This document shows, piece after piece, positions 32,708 to 44,944 of a DNA stretch of 64,000 nt. Position 1 is the stretch's first letter. Each line of letters begins with the position of its first letter. Both the position numbers and the translations under genes were made by a program. Source of the stretch: Argentina anserina. Its lineage: Eukaryota; Streptophyta; Magnoliopsida; Rosales; Rosaceae. A model generated the notes under the pieces. That model searched no databases and had not been told where the DNA came from. It saw only the letters and a list, made by a program, of their open reading frames with translations. The stretch is from the NCBI RefSeq assembly GCF_933775445.1, contig NC_065874.1:11985001-12049000 (forward strand), written 5' to 3'.

Positions 32708-35700
32708 TCAGCAAGAAACCATGGATGTTGTAGCCTGAGGCATACTACCAATCTGCTTGTTCCCATTTACAGCTGGTGACAAATATTTCTCACAATCCTT
32801 GACCCCTATCTGCATAAACTCTTTGACAAGCATTGGCATGTGCCCTGCTAAAGAATCCTTAAACCGCTGAGAGCAACTCTTGTCACCCTCATCAACATCC
32901 TGAACCCCACCTTTGACCAGACATCCCACTTGAGCGCCATCCATGTATGCTTTACATGCCACCAGAATGTCATGAGCACGATCCCGGAAATGCCCCATAA
33001 CAAAATCCTCAAAATGCTGCATTCGAATACAAGTTATATTAGACATCATATTTTAAGGGTCATAGCCATAATATAATGCTGCTGCCATAATGTTGCATAA
33101 TGATCAACAAAGACAATATTGAATAAACCCTATATAAAGTGTTCATAAGAGAGACAAATAAGCCATAGGTATATATGCTCAGTCTATGTTTGTGTAGTTA
33201 TCTACATTTGTAGTTTTATTTCATATATCTAAACAACAAACTACCACTTATATTTATCTAAACACTAAAAAAATAACTTTCTTATGCAAAAATCGCTACA
33301 AATGCGTAATCGTTCTGCTCACTTATGATAAGGTGATGAGGATTTCCTTTCAGAAGATATGAGTCTACAATTTGACCTCCAAAAAAATTTGATGACTTTG
33401 CAAATTACAAAGTTGAGTTATATCAAGAATTTGGAATGAGTTAGAAACTCTAGCGCAAAAACGATTCCTCTACAAATAATATTGGCATTTTGAGAAACTA
33501 ATGCCAAACAATGTGTTGGTTTAGGCCTACAGGAAACATGGCACAAAATCTGATGTTTGCACATATAGTCAATATATTGATACACTTCGACCATGATAAC
33601 AAATATTACCTTGGGAGGCCTCCTCATCATGTATACCATAGTTGTTAAAGACAGGAGGAAGGTATCCTCATTATACTGCCGGGACCTCATTTCACCATCT
33701 GCCGAACCATTCATAGACGCATATCCAGGCTCATTAAAGTAGGGCTTTGTATTCAAGATCAGCCCTTGTATGGACACTAAAACTTGCAGAATGGTGGAGA
33801 CACCCTGGATCCACATCTCTTTAGGGTTCCCCGACCAGGTGTTGAGAAGGCTGAGGCATACTTTCCCACAAGCATACAAATTAGGATTTAGTCGAAGGCC
33901 ACCAGAGTGGTACTGGACATGCTAGCATTACCAAGGGCCAAGTCAGACCCATGATGTAAGTATATATATAATACAATGCCAGAAAAACAACAACTACATA
34001 CCGGCGGCACATTGGGGTAATTACTGGGGAAGGAAACATCAAAGAAAAAGAGACCATCATGGTAAGGAGTACCCTCAGCTCCAATAATTACAGCTCTCAA
34101 TAGATCCATCCTTGTCTCATAGACTCGAACAAATACTGTATCTGTCAATTGGAAAATAAGGAGGTTCAGAGTTCAAATCTAGGTCACTTCATACAATGCT
34201 TGCTTATAAGGTAGGCAACATAGTTTCTATTGAGTCAGACAACACTCCAACATCCGTATTCCAGATATTATGAAGATAATATAAGCATTCTCGAAAGTAA
34301 CATTTCATAAGTTTACACATACAGGGATTACAAGCAAATAGGCAATGAAGGAAAATCTTACTACCACTACCATGACATGAAGATGATGCAAAGCGCTCAC
34401 CAGGTAAATCTTTCTCTAGACTCTTCCACTCTTCCTGGATTCTCTTTGCCCAGTTCTTTGGTGGCTTCAGAAAGTATAAAAGTGCACACTAGCATAAGAT
34501 AAAAAATTCAAAATGTACAAGAAAAACTAAGGCACGAAAGACATTGTCTTAACTCACCTGAGTCATCGGATGACCATGGAGTGTACCAGCGAGAGTATAG
34601 TGATGGTCAGAATGATCTTCAACTGTATCAAATTGTTTAAACCCCTTGTACTTCTGCATAATTTCATCTATGTCCTTGCTAGACAGTTGTCTAGCCGGTG
34701 TTGTTGGAAGGCTTGCAGCAGTGACATTGTATTGAGTTTGGGAAGCACCCTTAGCCCACGGGTTACCTGGAAATCCTGCAGGAGGATATATGGAACCAAC
34801 TGGACCATAGAATTTTGAATGAAATGGTTTAGCACTAGTTGGGAACGAAGAATCTGACAACCAGCCAGAGGATGACTGTAATCCAAAAGGATCAATTGCA
34901 CCATTGGGTAAGTTATATCCGAACAAAGATGTCTCAGTTCCAGTATTGAACTTCATTGCATCATATTTAGTTGAACTACTTGAAGCAAATCGCTTCTTTC
35001 TACGGTGCAAAGCTCCATAGAACCTTTGTTGAGATCTTGATGGTTCTGCTCCAACTGGGAGACTAGGCACACTACCTTGGGGATGTGAAGCAATTGGTTT
35101 CTTAATATTTCTAGCAGCTTTCAAATGTTTCCAAGATGACTGATACTGTCCTTTTGGGTGACTGACTCTGTCTAATTGGGTACTGAAGCTTGAACTGGCC
35201 ATTACGGTTGGCTTAAAGTTGAAACTAAGAGGATCTGCCCAAGGAAACATCCCATTTCCAGGGAGATCACCATAATCTGATTTCAATTGACAACTTGAAT
35301 CAACAGAATTACTTCCAGAAACCGAACTAACATTACTTTTAGGAGGATTTGACAACCAAGGAATATGTGGGACAGGCGCTTCTATCCCAGGAGGAATACC
35401 CACATTATCGAAATGGGATTGCAAGAAGGCATAGTCAAAATCTTCAAAATTAATAGTAGTGAAGTCATCAGCATCATCCGCAGTTGCATCAGAATTGGGA
35501 CCATCTAAGTCAATAAAGTGATTTGATGCTGGGGCAACATCCTCAGTAATTTCAATCCCATTTACTGATCCAATGGTTTCTGTACCAGAAAAACCAAGAG
35601 ACGTATGGAGGACAGCTTCCTGTAAGTAATAGCATACAAAGCAAATATACTTGAGAATGATATAGCAGCATGAAATATGTATTAGATAGCAAAAGATTAG

Positions 35701-37743
35701 CATTCAACAACAAGAATCTCAATTCCACTGCATCATAAACCTTTGTTTGATGAATTTGGTAACCGTCCGAGGAGTTTCTCACTGCCTTTCCTTTGCTAGT
35801 TCTGTCAATTTTCTCATAAATAAACATTGCATCAGCAGAATCATATTTGTCAATGTCAATCACATCCCGCAAAATCACCTGAGTAAAAGAGAATAATTAA
35901 TAACTGTTATAATTCCAAAAGAGCAGGAAAAAGAATGAAAGTAAACTTATCAGTAAAATGAGGCAGCCAATGAAATAACATGTACAGGAGCATAAACCAA
36001 GGAAATACAAATAGGACATGGAGTTATCTAGGAGGGAATGAACCTCCTCACCATATAATTACAATCCCACAAAAGCATAAAATAAATGCTTGTGCATTAT
36101 TTTCTTAACTCTAATGAAGAGTGGGAGAAAAAAAAAAAGTTGTTAGTCATTCCTCCAAATCGAAACACGATGATATTTGTGTATGCTTAAAGATAGTAAG
36201 CTTTGTTACACCAAATAAAAAAGACCCAAACGCCCAACAGTCTTGCTAAAAGCTGATAGAACATGAGAAAACACCAACTATTGTAAAGATGCCAAACATT
36301 AGGGATAGTCAATTAATGTATCGTAATGCATTATCGGGAATGCAGGTACATAACAGAATCTCACCTTGGAAACTCTGAGTCCTGAATGCAATATATGAGA
36401 TTTTGGGTCTCTCAACACATTGACAGTTGGTTTTGATTTAGATACTCCAAATCTAAAACATATACCAAGACATTCACCTTAAAACATGAAAGTGCTAGTA
36501 CATGTCAAGCACCATCCCAATAAAAGCCAAACAATTATGTGCCAACAAATTGATACAGTTTAGAATGATGTCAATATGCATACAGGACAGTCCACGCAAA
36601 TTCTAATATCAGGAAAGAAATTCAGCAACACAAACTTATGTTGCTGTATAGCATACAGATTGATGAGAAGAGTGGAGGTTCAATAACTCTAAGAGGGGAA
36701 AGCTAACTATATTGGAAATTTTTCCGACAAATATAAACAGAATTTGGGAGTAGGAAATATGTTTGAGACATTGGTTTACCAATAGCCATAACAGTCAGAA
36801 AATGGGAAGAAATTGCATTTACATTATTGGAATAATGATTCAACAGAAAATAGGGCAATCATGTTTCAGCCCTCCTCTCAAAACCGTTTTTTTATATTTG
36901 ACACATTCCAACTCATTCGCCACTTTACCCATTTTCCTTCTCTACAGAAAACCAAGAAACTGATGAATCCATGGACAAAACCATGCTTACATTTCAGAGC
37001 ACAGTTGCAGTTTCCTAAAACATCACTAACAGAACACAAATCACGAAAGGCAAAAACCAACAAGACAATCACTCTTTGAAATTGATACTCCAATTCAAAA
37101 CTTCATCCTCATACTACCCAGACTCCAAATATCACCACTAATCTCAAAACATTGAGAAATAAAATCCACTCTGACGCTCTGTATACCAAGCACACAAAAC
37201 CAAAGACCAATTCTTTCAGCTCAAATCCTCAAACCAAGTTAACCAAAAAACAAAAACTAGACCCCCGTTACCATCAAAAACAGCAAACTTGATCATTCCA
37301 AAAAGACCATCAGAACACTGATTCCACCACACCCACATGATCGGGGTCCGAATCAAGATTCCAAATTCAACCAAAAAGACTGAAACTTTGATCCCACAAA
37401 ATATTCAAACAAAACAAGAAAAAAAAAAGACAAGACAAAAGAGAAACAACATCGTACGGCCGAACTACCTCTTTGTTCTTTCGCAATCCACGAGAGCACA
37501 CGACCGGAGCAGCAACCTCGACAACGTCGTCGGTATCCATGTCGGAACGAGCTCGCTTGTTACTGTTTGGAAAGTGAAAGAGAGAAAGATAAGAGAAAGA
37601 AAAGTCAGGCGAAGAAGAGGAAAAGAGAGAGTCTTGGTAGTTTTCGAAACAACGATTTAAATAACCCAAAAATCAGTGGGAGAGAAAGAGAGGCGGAGAG
37701 ACTTATTATTGGATTTCTCGGGTTCGTTTAGCTGCGGCTCCAT
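32708..37743 (-). CDS. E2 ubiquitin-conjugating enzyme, UBC25/26 (PHO2-family) type, paralogue A
   Basis: Eight coding exons: 37743-37703, 37562-37469, 35878-35741, 35619-34558, 34464-34401, 34141-34002, 33921-33610, 33016-32708. All junctions are GT-AG, phases close, product 719 aa. The N-terminal half is low complexity with one acidic block ending IPPGIEAPVPHIPWL and a basic HRRKKR stretch that may be a nuclear signal. FKQFDTVEDHSDHHYT precedes the E2 fold, which starts at NWAKRIQEEW. LNPNLYACGKVCLSLLNTW carries catalytic Cys (about C535), with NPN in place of the HPN of canonical E2s, as expected for this family. Such enzymes transfer ubiquitin with broad, sometimes E3-independent targeting; the relative PHO2/UBC24 controls phosphate transporters. 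Substrates here are unknown. First of three tandem paralogues. Confidence 0.9.
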
Positions 37744-39177
37744 TACTGAACCGGCTCTGGCCGCTTCGTCTTCGTCTTCTTCTTCTTCTTTAGTTTCACC
37801 GAGAGAGAAGAGAGCTGAGCCGATCAGTGAACCGGGTTCGTTTTGGTTTTGGGTTGGTGGGGGAATTGGAAATGTGGTGGATTTATAATGACGACAGCCA
37901 AGGGAAGAGTGTTCCTTTACTTAAGTAACAACGCTGTAAAAACAAAGATATAGTCTTTGTCCTTTGTGTGGAATTTACTGTTATGCCACTGTCTGTGTCA
38001 GGGTACAGTACTGATGGAAGAGAGATGTGGTCAGATCTCCTGTGAAACTGGTGTGAGAAGTTTGGGGTGAGTTGGTTTTGCTTGTTTTGGCAATGTTATG
38101 GATATTTATGGTTGTTTGTTGACAGTCCTTTGTGGGTAATTAAGGAAATGAATGAGACATGAGATTGAGTTCTAAATTTAGGTGCATACAAAGGTTAGAG
38201 GAAACCTGTGAGTTTGGGAAATAGGATAATCATTCTTTTGTTTTTTAGTTGAAATTTTTATAAAATGACAAGACATATGTTGTTACCATTAATTCATGCC
38301 ATGCGAAAGGGTGATTCCTCCAACCTAACAAAAACGATCTCCTTGCTCAATCATAGCAGTCGGTTTTTCAAATTCAAAAAGGGCCGGAGATGTACACATG
38401 AGAATCTAGGGTTTCATGAGAGGAGAAGCCTCGCGCTAAGACCCCTTCTCGGAGATGGTTAAGATATGTCTAAAAGAGACTTCATTCGACGATCGTTACA
38501 CACTAAAGAGAGACGCTGATCGATTTGCAAAGGAGAAAGAATCACACACAGCAACTCTGAAAAATAGAGAGCAAGATGTGACAGTCAAATACGTATTAAC
38601 ATCGCTTACTTAAAATATGAAGTTGCAGGCAACTTTTCATTATTGAAACAACAATCAACTTAGATAAAAACATATACAAGGGTGTTGGTATAGTAATTAG
38701 TAAATACATCTAAGAACAAATACAAAACACACCAGGGATGGAGAAAATCAAAGTACAATATATACATATGAGATAAAGTAACCACGTTGGAGCATATCAA
38801 ACACGTAGAACTCGAAGATCTTGGATGATTGAACAAGAAATCCAAGAGACCAAATATGTGATTGTGGTGGTATCTAAACTCATCCCCATCATTCCAGATC
38901 AACAGACAACACAAAATAAGCAGAGTACTCCACTGTATTTTACATGCACTATATAAAGACTTGAATCATAAAATTTCTGGCAATTATATTGCACGTTTGA
39001 AACCGCACAATAAGATTCGAGGCACTACATGAGTAAACTAAATCGGTCCTTCCATAATGGCATCCTTATACCAAAAGCTCATCGAGTATGGCTTTCCGAG
39101 TTTAAAAAAAAAGGGTCCAAAATGGTTTCTCCCACCAGAAGACCTGTGTAACTGTTGGTTTTGCAGCCTGAGGCATG
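37744..39177. other. Spacer between E2 genes A and B
   Basis: Includes the gene A promoter and 5' leader just above 37743 and the gene B 3' UTR just below 39178. No other gene seen. Confidence 0.5.
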
Positions 39178-39857
39178 CTAGCTACCAATTTGCTTATTCC
39201 CAACTGGTGCTGGTGATAAAAATTTCTCACAGTCATTGGCACCTATTTGTGTCAACTCTTTGACAAGAATAGGCAAAAACGCAGCAAGAGAATTCTTAAA
39301 CACTCGCGAGCATATCTGATTACCATTAACAACCTGCACCAAACCTTTGACTGGATCCCCCACTTGAGCTCCATCCATATATGCCTTGCACGCTGCGAGA
39401 ATTTCATGAGCATGATTGCGAAAATGCCGATGAACAAAGTCCTCAAAATACTGCATCCAAATACAGAGTTAAGGATAAGAAATTACATTAATTTTGACAG
39501 CATTAGTATTAGTGTGGCATCCACCAGAGATTATTGTGCGGTTACAAGTCACAACTGAGATCTGATATCTAGCTTCCTAGTCAAAATTCTATAAAAAAAA
39601 AAGCAATAAAGTTATGTCCCATGTTATCTATATACTAGATTACTAGTTTCGTTGCCCAATTGACTCTCAAGTTCACTACATCATTATAAGAATTCATAAT
39701 CACTTAATTCATTGGTTGTGTATAATAATCTTGCAGTTCCTATTCTCATATTCTGATAAACCTCACCTTGACAGTGAAACTTTAGTGTATTGGAACTCTC
39801 ACTCCCCCCTCATATTAAAATTGAAACTGTATCCTATATATGTTTATGTGTACACAA

Positions 39858-39898
<41 letters not shown>

Positions 39899-40093
39899 AT
39901 GCCAATGATTTTACAGGAACCAAAATACTTACCTTTTCCAAAAACAATTTATCCTTGGATGGTTATGAATATTTCAAAAAAAAAAATTTATATCAACCAG
40001 TTCTTGCTGATGCACTAGCCAGTAGAGCGTTTTGAGATGAGAAGTTTATAATTTCTTATAATGTAGAGGACTGCTCAAGCAATAGAAATTATG

Positions 40094-40124
<31 letters not shown>

Positions 40125-42672
40125 GGGGATATCACATTGTACCTTTGGAGGCCGCTTCATCATGTACACCATTGTTTTTAGAGAAAAGATGAATGTGTCT
40201 TCATTGTACTTCTTTGATGCTGAATCACCAAATGGTTTACCCCTACCATCTTCATATCCAGGCTCATTGAAGTAGGGCTCTGTATTCAAGATCAGCCCTT
40301 GTATAGAGACCAAAACCTGAAGCATTGTTGACGTACCAGGGATCCATTTCTCTTGCTTGCCCCCAGACCAGGTGTTGAGAAGGCTGAGGCAAACTTTTCC
40401 GCATTCATACAAGTTTGGATTTAGTCGAAGCCCACCAGAGTGGTAGTAAACATGCTGGCATATGAAGTCACAAATCAGACTGCTGATGTGAGCAGACATT
40501 AAAAATGTGACACAAACATGATTTACATACCGGGGGTACATTGGGATAGTCTCTTGGGAATGAAACATCAAAGAAAAAGAGACCATCATGGTAGGGAGTA
40601 CCCTCGGCTCCAACAATAACAGCTCTCAAGAGATCTATCCTTGTCTCATAAACTCTAACAAATATTTTATCTGTCAATATGTTAAGAAAGACAAAAGGTT
40701 CAAAGATGAAGCAAAATATATCATGCAGAATGTGCAACTTTCATCTGCACCAATAGAAACCCTATATTTGTTTATACCCTGCATTGTTAATTGAAAATTA
40801 TTGTGATAAGCAGTATCAGCAAAGTGCATATAAAAAAAAAAGAGATAAGTGGTAAACAGTCACTGCCAATAATCCATATATAAGGCTCACCAGGCAGATC
40901 TTTCTCCAAGATTTTCCACTCTTCCTGTATTCTCTTTGCCCAATTTTTCTGAATAAAAAGGAAAGTAGCAAGATCAAATTAATATATAACGAAGTGTCCA
41001 AATGCAGTACACAATCTAAATCACCTGCATGGTACAACTACTTTTATTAGTATAGCAATGGTCTGAATGATCTTCAACTGTATCGAATTGTTTGAAATCC
41101 TTAAACTTCCCAGTAGTTGCATCTGCCTCCATGCTAGAAACTTGCTTTGCAGGGGCATCATTGATTTGACCTTGCTCCTGAGATTTTGATAATGCTACTC
41201 CAACTGGAATATTAGAAGGTCTCCCTTGGTGTTGCAGATAAGATTGTGTCATTTTAGTACTGGAAATTTGTGGATGTTTCCAAGATGATGATAGCCCAAG
41301 AGCAGGACTTACAATGTTTGTTTGGGCCATCAAACTTGAACTACTTCCAGAAACTGCTTTTATGTTGCTGTTAGGATGATCCGAAAATGACAGAAAATGT
41401 GGAACAGGTGCTTCTATTCCAGAGGGAATATCTTTTTTCTCAAAATGGGCTAGCATCACAGCATACTCATCGATATCTATAGATGCTTCCAAATAAAGAT
41501 CAGAATAGTCATCATTGAAAGTAGATGCATTAGTACTGGGACCAGCTAAGTCAATAACATTATGCGAGGTTGACGCAAAACTCTTAGCAGCTTGAAGATT
41601 TGTATCAGAAATACTTCCAGGAACCGACTTTATATCACTTTTAACAGGATCAGACAACCATGGGATAGGTGGCATAGGTGCTTCGACTCCAGGAGGAATA
41701 TCCACACTATCAAGATGGGCTACCAATTGGCAATACTCATCGACATCTATTTCATCATCCAAAAAAAGATCAGCATAGTTAATGTTATCCCCCATCGCGC
41801 CTAAACTCTTACCAGAAGAACCAGCAAAATTATTGGCAACAGCTCCCTGACAACACAGGCCAGGTAACAATATAGTGTTAATATGCTGAACCATGTTTAA
41901 CCAACACTGGATATATATAATGAATAACAAAAAGAGTGTGAAGTTAACCACAAACCTTAGCTTTATGGTCAGGGCATTCATTGAAAGAGTAATTGATTGC
42001 GTTCCTTCTGATACTTCGCTCGACTTTCTTATCATTAAACATTGCAGTATCAGAGTCTCCAATGTTAAAACCATCAGGCACAATAACCTACAAAGAGTAA
42101 ATAGCTAAATAATATCTAATGCGTACAAATCCACATATAGAATAGATATTTCGGGAGGAATCCTTTAAGGAAAAAGTAACGAAGTCACCAATACAACAAT
42201 CAAAAGATAACTCAATTCTTTCAAATATGACACCTTCCGGCCTAATCATTAGAGTTGATGAAGTTCATGCCGCTTCAGTAAAATTTTTGTTTAAGTACAT
42301 CTATTAATGTAGTGGTGAAGTTTGTATCACGAAGCAAAATCCTAGCCAAACAATATTGATGAAAGCCCCAATTGAAATATATAATCAGAAAGAACAGTAA
42401 CTTGATAAACTAAAGACGAACAGCGTGAACAAACCTCCTTCCCTTTGTCGGATTTCTGATTCCGGGAAACTAGAGGAGCACTCGAGACGACGTCTTTGTC
42501 GTAATCCATGCACTTAGAAGTGCTCTCTGGAAACAATGATCGCTTCCTGTGTGTTGTGGAGTACAACAAAGTCAGATAAAAAGGAAACAGATAGAGAGTT
42601 CTGTTGAGTAGCGAAGTAAGAGAGAGAGAGAGAGAGAGACCGGGGATTCGGGGAGGACGGCGGCGACTTCAT
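39178..42672 (-). CDS. E2 ubiquitin-conjugating enzyme, UBC25/26 type, paralogue B
   Basis: Eight coding exons: 42672-42641, 42546-42435, 42087-41956, 41846-41025, 40948-40891, 40670-40531, 40454-40143, 39450-39178. GT-AG throughout, product 626 aa. Start MKSPPSSPNP joins KRSLFPES across intron 1. Exon 4 holds two copies of an acidic block, IDVDEYCQLVAHLDSVDIPP and IDIDEYAVMLAHFEKKDIPS, each followed by GxEAPxP; gene A has one. The E2 fold begins at KNWAKRIQEEW and catalytic Cys is about C454 in ECGKVCLSLLNTW. All E2 exon lengths (58, 140, 312 bp) equal those of paralogue C. A (GA)n tract (39864-39892) lies in the last intron. The gene looks intact; expression unknown. Confidence 0.88.
39864..39892 (+). 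repeat. (GA)n microsatellite in the last intron of E2 gene B
   Basis: About 14 uninterrupted GA units. Confidence 0.95.
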
Positions 42673-42856
42673 TAGAGCCGGAGTTGATCGATCAGTCGTC
42701 TGTTGGTCACACTACCTTGGCGAGTAGGAAGCTCAAGCGTATTTACACGGCCTCGCACGCGTTTTAAAGAAGAGAAGAGACGCTTCTTTCTTCTTCTTTT
42801 CGCCTAGCTTCTTTTATTTTCTTAGTTTTACAAGAATTTCATTTCATTTCATTTAC

Positions 42857-42859
<3 letters not shown>

Positions 42860-42896
<37 letters not shown>
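42860..42896 (+). repeat. (AAT)n microsatellite
   Basis: About 12 AAT units between the gene B promoter and the PIF/Harbinger element. Confidence 0.95.
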
Positions 42897-43128
42897 TTCC
42901 ACTACTTTAAGAGCAAATGCACCCTAAGAGCATCTGCACCCATAAATTGCATTTGCTTGAGCAAATGGTAGGGCCAGAAGCAAATTTTGCTTCAAGCAAA
43001 TCGATTTCATATTTTGCTTAAGCAAATCGATTTTTTCACACACCCATTTACAATTTGCTTGAGCAATTCAATTTTGTCTTGTTGTGAAATAATTAATTTT
43101 TTTTACTAGATATATTTATAACCAATAA

Positions 43129-43345
43129 TAATGTGCCACGTGTCATTATCGACTCGATATTATTCAAAATTTCCGATAAGATTTTCGACTAATAGATAAT
43201 TGACAGGTGTCACTGCCACGTGTCATTGTCGCTAAAATAATTGGAGCAGATTTCCGATAAGATTTTCGACTAGTAGAGAATTGACACGTGTCACTGTCAG
43301 TAAAATAATTGGACCAAATTTCTGATAAGATTTTCGACCAATTTG
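43129..43345 (+). repeat. Degenerate tandem repeats upstream of the PIF transposase
   Basis: Three copies of a 68-81-bp unit containing TTTCCGATAAGATTTTCGAC with CCACGTGTCA-type sequence between them (cores near 43171, 43252 and 43320). They end just before a TATAAAA box (about 43345) and the transposase, so they may form its promoter. Confidence 0.75.
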
Positions 43346-43425
43346 CTATAAAAACGTCTAATATAACTCATTATAACTCATCCTTCAATCTAAACACTTA
43401 GCAACATTTCTTTGTTCATCACTCT

Positions 43426-44730
43426 GATGAATCCTTTCAGCTTCCACAATTTTTTCAGGCGGAGACAACGTCAACAAGAAGAGGATGACGATATGGAGCA
43501 ATCATTCGTGAATCAGGTGGTCATGGCGGAAAACAACACGATGATGAATCAACACGACCAAGCGGTTCACGTCGCGGTAAAAAACCGAATAAGCCACGTC
43601 AAATGCTATCTAGGGGACACAATCTCATGGAAGATTACTTCATCGAACGTCCAATTTTCAACGCTCAAGACTTTCATCGGAGGTACAGGATGAGCAGAGA
43701 CCGATTCAACATTATCATGACGGACCTCTGCAACCACGACATGTCTTGGCATCAAAGAGAAGACGCCACTGGTTTGCTAGGGCTACTTCCCCAACAAAAG
43801 ATGACCGGGGCTCTACGAATGCTAGCGTACGGGTCAGCTGCAGATCAGTGTACTGAAATTACAAGGATGGGGGAATCAACTACCCTGAAATGTATGAAGG
43901 AGTTTTGCAGCCAAGTTGTTCATCTCTATGGTCCAAGATACCTCCGCAGTCCAACACCGGCAGACCTCACGCGACTATTAGCTAAAGTAGAACGCCGAGG
44001 TTTTCCAGGTATGATTGGAAGCATCGACTGCATGCATTGGGAGTGGAAGAACTGCCCAACCGCCTATCAAGGGGCATACTCTGGCCGAAAGGGTCGCCCA
44101 ACGGTTATCCTAGAGGTAGTGGCCTCGTATGATACGTGGATATGGCACAGTTTTTTTGGCTGTCCTGGAGCTAAAAATGACATTAATGTGCTCCACCTAT
44201 CGAATGTGTTCTCAGAGATCCTTGCCGGAAGAGGCCCAACTGTCGTCTACGAAGTCCATGGACAGAGGTACACCACAGCTTATTATCTGGCTGACGGAAT
44301 ATATCCAAGGTACTCTACATTTGTCAAAACAATTTCCAATCCCCAGACGCCGCAAGATAAGCTCTTCGCAAAGAAACAAGAGGCATACCGGAAAGATGTG
44401 GAGAGGGCATTTGGCATCTTGCAATCTCGATGGGTAATTATACGTCATAGTTGTACATTGCACCACAAATCGGTAATGACTACCATCATGTTAGCTTGCA
44501 TTATATTGCATAACATGATTGTAGAGTATGTGGATGATGAGGAAGAAGAAGAAGACTTGCAAAACCCATCGAGGGCTTTCCGGGTTTATGATGGGCCGGT
44601 GAATGCACAAGGGAATCGAGTTCTTTTTGAGCCAATCATAGAGATGGAGCTAATATACAACGGTTTCACGACCGTGTTGCCGATCTCGAATCCGCTTACA
44701 TCCATCGAGAGCTCCAGAAAGACTTGGTGA
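43426..44730 (+). CDS. PIF/Harbinger transposase (HARBI1-like DDE)
   Basis: Intact from 43603 to 44730 (375 aa); an N-terminal piece (MNPFSFHNFFRRRQRQQEED) starts at 43426 in another frame. DDE triad, numbered from 43603: D142 (GSIDCMHWEW), D193 (GAKNDINVL) and E267 (KDVERAFGIL). ERRGFPGMIGSIDCMHWEWK, YYLADGIYPRY and FVKTISNP are family hallmarks. The frame holding KKPNKPRQ upstream of 43603 is open but joins the N-terminal piece only across a one-base shift between about 43470 and 43590, so the protein may be N-terminally truncated. Catalyses excision and insertion at TWA targets together with ORF1. Confidence 0.9.
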
Positions 44731-44944
44731 AACACATTTGGAGAGTGGAAACCGGTGAAATACTTTAAATATGTTTTATTGTGTGTTTTCATGATGTTTG
44801 TGTTTAATTTCAGTATGTGTTTTAATTTAATGTGTATTTCAATTTCAACTTAATAAATAAATTGCATTTTATTTCTCGAAAAATTTTAATTACATAAAAT
44901 GACGAGCCAAGCCCAGATTTATTCTTAGTACAATACTATAACTA

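Noticed and set aside
37367..37669. Start of E2 gene A at 37669 (MGYLNRC)
   Set aside because: That frame runs through intron 1 sequence. The start at 37743 with a spliced 41-bp exon gives the same architecture and phase as paralogues B and C.
39716..40035. 100- and 81-codon frames over the GA repeat in E2 gene B
   Set aside because: They lie in an intron and read through the microsatellite.
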